From: Arthrobacter rhombi
GTDB lineage: Bacteria > Actinomycetota > Actinomycetes > Actinomycetales > Micrococcaceae
Direction: 5' to 3'
Assembly (NCBI RefSeq): GCF_900163545.1
Contig: NZ_FUHW01000028.1
Span: 18,726 to 82,725 of the forward strand
Length of the DNA: 64,000 nt
Positions within the stretch are counted from its first letter, which is position 1. Each line of letters starts with the position of its first letter. Position numbers and translations under genes: made by a program. Below the pieces are notes generated by a model that was not told where the DNA came from, searched no databases, and saw only the letters and a program-made list of their open reading frames with translations. This document shows positions 59,506 through 64,000 of this stretch, in pieces.

Positions 59506-60605
59506 ACGCCAGACACCCCGGAAGAGACCGGGGACGACGGCGGTTGGTCGGCTTGACCGTACCTCTGGCCCTGCTGGTGGGCGCCGCCTTGGCCACCCTG
59601 TGGGTTCCCACCCCTTTCCCGGCGCCGGCCGCTGCGGCGCAGGCCGGACGCGGACATCCTGCGGAGCAGCTGCGGCTGGGATATTTCGGCAATGTCACCC
59701 ACGCCCCGGCCCTGGTGGGAGTCCACCGCGGATTCCTGGCCCGGCAGGTGAACGCGGCCGGGACCGAACTGACCACCCAGGTCTTCAATGCCGGACCGGC
59801 CGCGGTCGAAGCCCTGAATGCCGGCGCCATCGATGCCGCCTATCTGGGGCCCAACCCGGCCATCGGCTCCTTCACGGCCAGTGCCGGAAGCTCCCTGCGC
59901 GTCGTGGCCGGGGCCACCTCCGGTGGTGCCCAACTGGTGGTGCGGCCCGATATCACCTCGCCGGAACAACTGCGGGGAACGATCCTGGCCAGCCCGCAAC
60001 TGGGAGGGACCCAAGACGTGGCCCTGCGCAGTTGGTTGGCCGGGCAGGGCTACGCGGTGGCTGCCGACGGGTCGGGTGACGTGGACATCAACCCCACCGA
60101 TAACAGCCAAGCCTTTGACCTCTTCACGGCAGGCAGGATCGACGGGGCCTGGGTTCCCGAACCCTGGGCCTCCCGGCTGGTGCTCGAGGCCGGGGCCCAC
60201 GTCCTGGTCGACGAGCGGGATCTCTGGGATGGGTCGCTGACCGGAGGTCCCGGTGAATTCCCCAGCACGGTTCTGGTGGTCGACGCAGTCTTCGCCGCCG
60301 AACACCCGGACACGGTCACCGCTCTGGTGGCCGGCAACGCCGAAGCCGTGTCCTGGCTACACGAGGCGGATGCTGACGAACGGGCCGAAACGATCAACGC
60401 GGGACTCCAGGACGCCGCGGGGGCCCGGCTGCCCGATGAGGTGTTGGCCAGGGCCCTGAGCACCACCGATTTCACCACCGACCCACTCCCAGGAGCGTTT
60501 GACCGGCTCCTGAAACAGGGGGTCGCCGCCGGGGTGACCCCGCAGGGAAGCCTTGAGGGTCTTTTCGATCCCGCCACCACCCCAGCGAAAGGAACGACGC
60601 GATGA
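59502..60605 (+). CDS. ABC transporter substrate-binding protein, SsuA/TauA/NrtA-like (presumed sulfur source)
   Basis: A 367-residue binding protein of the NMT1/SsuA family. LRLGYFGNVTHAPALVGVHRGFL near residue 57 (shown without flanks), GAIDAAYLGPNPAI and GAWVPEPWASRLV are typical. The N-terminus (GRDRGRRRLVGLTVPLALLVGAALATL) is an Arg-rich signal, but no lipobox Cys follows, unusual for a Gram-positive binding protein; it may be retained as a membrane anchor or secreted after AAAAQA. Placement inside the sulfate assimilation operon points to sulfate, sulfonate or taurine import. ATGA overlaps on both sides. Confidence 0.88.
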   Translation: MNARHPGRDRGRRRLVGLTVPLALLVGAALATLWVPTPFPAPAAAAQAGRGHPAEQLRLGYFGNVTHAPALVGVHRGFLARQVNAAGTELTTQVFNAGPAAVEALNAGAIDAAYLGPNPAIGSFTASAGSSLRVVAGATSGGAQLVVRPDITSPEQLRGTILASPQLGGTQDVALRSWLAGQGYAVAADGSGDVDINPTDNSQAFDLFTAGRIDGAWVPEPWASRLVLEAGAHVLVDERDLWDGSLTGGPGEFPSTVLVVDAVFAAEHPDTVTALVAGNAEAVSWLHEADADERAETINAGLQDAAGARLPDEVLARALSTTDFTTDPLPGAFDRLLKQGVAAGVTPQGSLEGLFDPATTPAKGTTR

Positions 60606-61429
60606 CCACCAGCGTCCTCGACGAAGACCCCGGGACCAGCAGCAGTCCCCACACCCGAACCGACCCGACGACGCCGGACAGCCCAGCGGCCAACCCACCG
60701 GCCAGCGTGGTGCTCGACGGGCTCAGCAAGTCCTACGCCTCGGGGCCGACGGTCCTGGACGGCATCAGCACCACGATCGCCCGCGGTGAGTTCGTCTGCC
60801 TGCTGGGCGCCTCGGGCTGCGGGAAGTCAACACTGCTGCAGATCCTGGCCGGGCTGGAGCTGCCCACCGCAGGAACGGTGCAGGTCCCCTCCGATGGTGC
60901 GGCCTTCATGTTCCAAGACGCCTCCCTGCTGCCCTGGCTCAGCGCCCGGGCCAATGTGGAACTGGCGCTCCGGCTGCGCGGGGTTCCCCGGGCCGAACGC
61001 CGGCCCATGGCGGACACCCTGTTGGAACTGGTCCACCTCGGCGGGGCAGCCGATCAGCGCCCCCATCAACTCTCCGGAGGGATGCGCCAACGTACCGCCC
61101 TGGCGCGGGCCCTGGCCCAGGACCGTGAACTGCTGCTCATGGATGAACCTTTCGGAGCGTTGGACGCCATCACCCGTGACCTGCTGCACGAGGAACTCGA
61201 ACGCGTGTGGACCTCCACCGGTAGGACCATCGTCTTCGTCACCCATAACGTCCGTGAGGCCATCCGGCTGGGCCAGCGCGTCATCCTGCTCTCCTCGAAG
61301 CCCGGCAGGATCGCCCGGCAATGGCAGGTGGGCCCCGAGGTACGCCGGAACGCGGCGGCGACCGCAGCACTGACCGAACAGATCACCCGGCAGCTACGAC
61401 AGGAGATCAGCGGCCATGCCCACCCCTGA
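60602..61429 (+). CDS. ABC transporter ATP-binding protein, SsuB/TauB-like
   Basis: A 275-residue ATPase. Walker A GASGCGKST (~75), Q-loop FMFQDASLLPWLSA, signature LSGGMRQRTALARAL (~157), Walker B LLLMDEPFGALD and switch His in FVTHNVREA are all intact. A ~35-residue Pro/Thr-rich N-terminal tail precedes the fold. It starts by ATGA overlap with the binding-protein gene and overlaps the permease gene by 14 bases. Confidence 0.93.
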   Translation: MTTSVLDEDPGTSSSPHTRTDPTTPDSPAANPPASVVLDGLSKSYASGPTVLDGISTTIARGEFVCLLGASGCGKSTLLQILAGLELPTAGTVQVPSDGAAFMFQDASLLPWLSARANVELALRLRGVPRAERRPMADTLLELVHLGGAADQRPHQLSGGMRQRTALARALAQDRELLLMDEPFGALDAITRDLLHEELERVWTSTGRTIVFVTHNVREAIRLGQRVILLSSKPGRIARQWQVGPEVRRNAAATAALTEQITRQLRQEISGHAHP

Positions 61430-62321
61430 CACCGTGGAACGCCCCGCCGCAGAGCGTTGCCCCGACGAACCAGCCGAACCCACCGCCGTGGAGGCAGGAC
61501 TGGACCGGCTGCAGCGGCCAACACCGGTCACCCGGCGTGACCTCAGGACCGTCCTGCTGCCGGCAGCGGCCCTCCTTGCCCTCATGTGCCTCTGGCAGAT
61601 CCTGTCCTGGACCGGCCTCAAACGTCCCGACCTGTTCCCCGGACCGGGAGCCGTCGCCACCGGCATCGGTGAAGCCCTCAGCGAGGGAACCCTCCAACAA
61701 GCGGTGGCCACCTCGCTGGGCCGCGGGGTCACGGGTTTCGCCATCAGCGTGCTGATAGCGACCCCGCTGGCCCTGCTGCTCGCCCAGTCGGGCACACTGC
61801 GTGCCGCCCTCGGACCCCTGGTGTCCGGGCTGCAGGTCCTGCCGTCGGTCGCCTGGGTGCCGGCGGCCATCATCTGGTTCGGCCTCACCGACGCCACCGT
61901 GTACTTCGTGGTCCTCATGGGGGCGACACCCTCGATCGTGAACGGGCTGCTCACGGGGATCGACCAGATCCCCCCGCACTACGGATCGGTGGGCACCGTA
62001 CTCGGCGCCACCCGACGACAACAGACCCTGCTGATCACCCTGCCGGCCGCGCTGCCTGCCTATCTGGGCGGGCTGAAACAGGGGTGGGCGTTCTCGTGGC
62101 GTTCGCTCATGGCCGCCGAGATCATCGCCGTGGGCGGGAGCATCGGTTTCGGACTCGGGTCGATGATCCAACAAGGGCGCGACCTGTCCAGCATGCCGCT
62201 GGTCATGGCCGCGATCCTGGTCATCCTCAGCGTGGGCATCGTCGTCGAACTCCTCGTTTTTTCACCGATCCAACGCCGGGTGCTGCAACGCCGTGGCCTA
62301 CTGACCCCAGGAGCGAAATGA
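61416..62321 (+). CDS. ABC transporter permease, SsuC/TauC-like
   Basis: A 301-residue inner-membrane subunit with about six hydrophobic segments. The EAA-type coupling loop is GTVLGATRRQQTLLITLPAALPAYLGGLKQGWA near residue 190-222 (positions approximate). The first ~40 residues are polar. It overlaps the ATPase gene at its start and is coupled to cysG at its end through ATGA. Completes the importer between cysN and cysG. Confidence 0.92.
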   Translation: MPTPDTVERPAAERCPDEPAEPTAVEAGLDRLQRPTPVTRRDLRTVLLPAAALLALMCLWQILSWTGLKRPDLFPGPGAVATGIGEALSEGTLQQAVATSLGRGVTGFAISVLIATPLALLLAQSGTLRAALGPLVSGLQVLPSVAWVPAAIIWFGLTDATVYFVVLMGATPSIVNGLLTGIDQIPPHYGSVGTVLGATRRQQTLLITLPAALPAYLGGLKQGWAFSWRSLMAAEIIAVGGSIGFGLGSMIQQGRDLSSMPLVMAAILVILSVGIVVELLVFSPIQRRVLQRRGLLTPGAK

Positions 62322-63574
62322 ACGACCTGTATCCCACCTCATTGCGACTGCTCGGACGCCGCGTCCTCCTCGTCGGCGCCGGACCCGTGAGCGAACGACG
62401 GTTGCGGGCACTGCTCGACGCCGGGGCCCGGATGACCGTGGTCGCCCCCGATGCCGTGCCGAAGATCCGCCAGCTCCACGCCGCAGGACTCATCGACTGG
62501 CAACCCCGCCACTACCGGGTCAGCGATCTGAAGGACACCTGGTTCGTGCACACGGCCACGGGCAACCCCTCGGTGGACTCCGCAGTGGCCTCCGACGCCG
62601 AGAGGGCACGGATCTGGTGCGTCAACGCCTCGAACCACCGCACCTCGTCGGTCTGGACACCCGCGGTGGCCCGCATCGACGATGTCGTGGTGGCCGTGAA
62701 CAGCGGGGGAGATCCGCGGCGGGCCGTGGGGATCCGCAACGCCATCCGTCTGGCCGCCCAATCGGGGTTTTTGCCGTGGCGCCGCTTCCGCCCCCGCGCC
62801 CCAAAAGGCCGGAGCACGACGCCGGCCGGGCGGGTGGCGCTGGTCGGCGGCGGTCCGGGGGAGAGCGGGCTGATCACCCTGCGCGGACGCCAGCTGCTGG
62901 CCGAAGCCGACGTCGTCGTCGCCGACCGGCTGGGACCGCGCTCCCTGCTCGAGGAGCTCGGCCCGGACGTCAGGGTCATCGAGGTCGGCAAGGCCCCCGG
63001 AGCGCACACCGCCACCCAGGACCAGATCAACGACCTCTTGGTCACCGAGGCCCGGGCCGGGAACCTGGTGGTCCGGCTCAAGGGAGGAGACCCCTTCGTC
63101 TTCGGGCGCGGGGGAGAGGAAGCAGAGCGCTGCCGGGCCCACGGTCTGGACGTGGAGATCGTTCCCGGGGTCACCAGTGCCCTGTCGGTGCCTGCAGCCG
63201 CCGGGATCCCGGTGACCCATCGCGGGGTCGCCGCCGGATTCACCGTCGCCACCGGCCACGACGAACTGGCCGACCTGCCGGCCCGCAGCGACCACACGCT
63301 CGTGCTGCTCATGGGGGTCCGCCGGCTCGCGACCACGGTGGCCACCCTCCGCCAACGGGGACTGGAGCCCGACACCCCGGTGGCCATCATCGAAAGCGGG
63401 TGGACCGCAGACCAACGCGTCACCATCGGCACCCTGGCCACGATCACCGCCCAAGCCGCCGAACGCCGCGTGGCCAACCCGGCGGTCATCATCGTCGGCG
63501 ACGTCGTCCGCCTGAGCACCTACACCCCTGACCTGGCTGCCATTCCAGCACCCACGGCCCGCCTGACCGTCTGA
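62318..63574 (+). CDS. cysG: Siroheme synthase CysG-like: precorrin-2 dehydrogenase fused to uroporphyrinogen-III C-methyltransferase
   Basis: A 418-residue fusion. Residues 1-165 are Met8/CysG-N-like: LLVGAGPVSERRLRALLDAGA (NAD binding, given without its first residues) and WCVNASNHRTSS near 108. Residues 170-418 are the SUMT: VALVGGGPGESGLITLRG, ADRLGPRSLL, VRLKGGDPFVFGRGGEE and PGVTSALSVPAAAGIPVTHRG. It converts uroporphyrinogen III to precorrin-2 and oxidises it to sirohydrochlorin. Since a separate CbiX-type chelatase is encoded at 53.9 kb, the iron step is probably done there. ATGA overlap with the permease gene. Confidence 0.93.
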   Translation: MNDLYPTSLRLLGRRVLLVGAGPVSERRLRALLDAGARMTVVAPDAVPKIRQLHAAGLIDWQPRHYRVSDLKDTWFVHTATGNPSVDSAVASDAERARIWCVNASNHRTSSVWTPAVARIDDVVVAVNSGGDPRRAVGIRNAIRLAAQSGFLPWRRFRPRAPKGRSTTPAGRVALVGGGPGESGLITLRGRQLLAEADVVVADRLGPRSLLEELGPDVRVIEVGKAPGAHTATQDQINDLLVTEARAGNLVVRLKGGDPFVFGRGGEEAERCRAHGLDVEIVPGVTSALSVPAAAGIPVTHRGVAAGFTVATGHDELADLPARSDHTLVLLMGVRRLATTVATLRQRGLEPDTPVAIIESGWTADQRVTIGTLATITAQAAERRVANPAVIIVGDVVRLSTYTPDLAAIPAPTARLTV

Positions 63575-63591
63575 ACCACCCGAGGAGAACC

Positions 63592-64000
63592 ATGACCCAC
63601 GACCACCTGACCCACCCCACACCGACCCCGCTCCACCCCACGGACCCCAGGGAACTCCGGGTCGCGATCATCGGCGCCGGCCCGGCCGGCGTCTACGCCG
63701 CCGATCTGCTGACCAAAAGCGTGCCGGTGACCTCCGGGGCCCTGAGAGTCTCCATCGACCTCTTCGACAGGTACCCGGCCCCCTACGGACTGATCCGCTA
63801 CGGTGTCGCGCCGGACCACCCGCGGATCAAAGGCATCGTCAAGGCGCTGCATCAGGTCCTGGACCGCGGGGACATCCGCTTCTTCGGTAACGTGGAATAC
63901 GGCACCGATCTGACGCTGGCGGACCTGCGCACCCACTACGACGCGGTCATCTTCGCCACCGGGGCCATCCAGGACGCCGACCTGAACATCCCCGGCATGG
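63592..64000 (+). CDS. fprA: Ferredoxin-NADP+ reductase, FprA-like (3' end beyond window)
   Basis: The first 136 residues of a flavoprotein of the adrenodoxin-reductase/FprA type. RVAIIGAGPAGVYAADLL is the FAD-binding loop (~25-42), and YPAPYGLIRYGVAPDHPRIK (~65-84) is the FprA/AdR hallmark; VIFATGAIQDADLNIPG follows. CGAGGAGAA precedes ATG 63592, 17 nt after cysG. It should reduce the ferredoxin that feeds sulfite reductase. The gene runs off the window end. Confidence 0.93.
   Translation, partial: MTHDHLTHPTPTPLHPTDPRELRVAIIGAGPAGVYAADLLTKSVPVTSGALRVSIDLFDRYPAPYGLIRYGVAPDHPRIKGIVKALHQVLDRGDIRFFGNVEYGTDLTLADLRTHYDAVIFATGAIQDADLNIPGM

Noticed and set aside
1..64000. CRISPR array, prophage, rRNA operon, replication origin
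   Set aside because: No spaced repeats, phage structural genes, rRNA or DnaA-box cluster seen anywhere in the window.

Overview
The window is chromosomal DNA from a high-G+C Gram-positive bacterium. The core-gene set points to Actinomycetota, most likely order Micrococcales (Micrococcaceae-like). Evidence: a GapB-type GAPDH with a long N-terminal extension, MptB-type mannosyltransferases, the clpP1-clpP2-clpX arrangement, a mycothiol-dependent DsbA-like nitroreductase, GlbO, orn next to tRNA-His, many GTG starts, and many start codons lying 6-7 nt after a TANNNT -10 box (leaderless mRNAs). I see no prophage, insertion sequence, CRISPR array or rRNA.

Layout. 1-4.7 kb: end of an unknown gene, a DrrA/DrrB-type drug-export ABC pair, GAPDH and a lipoprotein ending in an extraordinary C13G11 hairpin. 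4.7-6.5 kb: def, tRNA-His, orn and a small membrane protein. 6.7-12 kb: a translationally coupled block of three polytopic GT-C glycosyltransferases (two tandem MptB paralogues and one GT87) and an FGE-fold protein without the catalytic cysteines, probably a lipomannan-type cell-envelope glycan locus. 12-13.1 kb: a SoxR / flavin reductase pair with a SoxR operator in a 19-bp promoter spacer. 13.2-15.3 kb: a HAD hydrolase, then two lipoproteins, then a decayed internally deleted copy of the HAD 3' end: a probable duplication or insertion scar. 15.4-28 kb: mostly single housekeeping or redox genes (DUF2079 membrane protein, UDG-like, RelA/SpoT-domain synthetase, RutE-like nitroreductase, HAD, AKR, NAD(P)-binding protein, MFS, tRNA-Arg, ssb, ettA, tesB). 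28-34 kb: a MacB/FtsX-type ABC exporter, a CPBP protease and a LiaRS-like two-component system, with a perfect palindrome in the shared divergent region. 34-42 kb: GlbO, AlkD-like and OsmC proteins, PepN, a lactonase, RpiB, a Nei-type glycosylase and a hydrolase. 42-48.1 kb: tRNA-Gly, an orphan HTH gene, tRNA-Pro, then the proteostasis block tig, clpP1, clpP2, clpX with a ClgR-like box. 48-53 kb: valS, DUF488 and a carboxylesterase. 53.1-64 kb: an SDR and a sirohydrochlorin chelatase, then a full assimilatory sulfate reduction operon.

How genes work together. The last 10 kb is the clearest system. CysD/CysN make APS, CysH (APS-type, with 4Fe-4S cysteines) makes sulfite, and the siroheme reductase Sir makes sulfide. 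CysG and the CbiX-type chelatase supply siroheme, an FprA-like ferredoxin reductase supplies electrons, and an embedded SsuABC/TauABC-type importer presumably supplies the sulfur source. The 28-34 kb region looks like an envelope-stress or antimicrobial-peptide resistance module, and 6.7-12 kb a glycan-elongation module.
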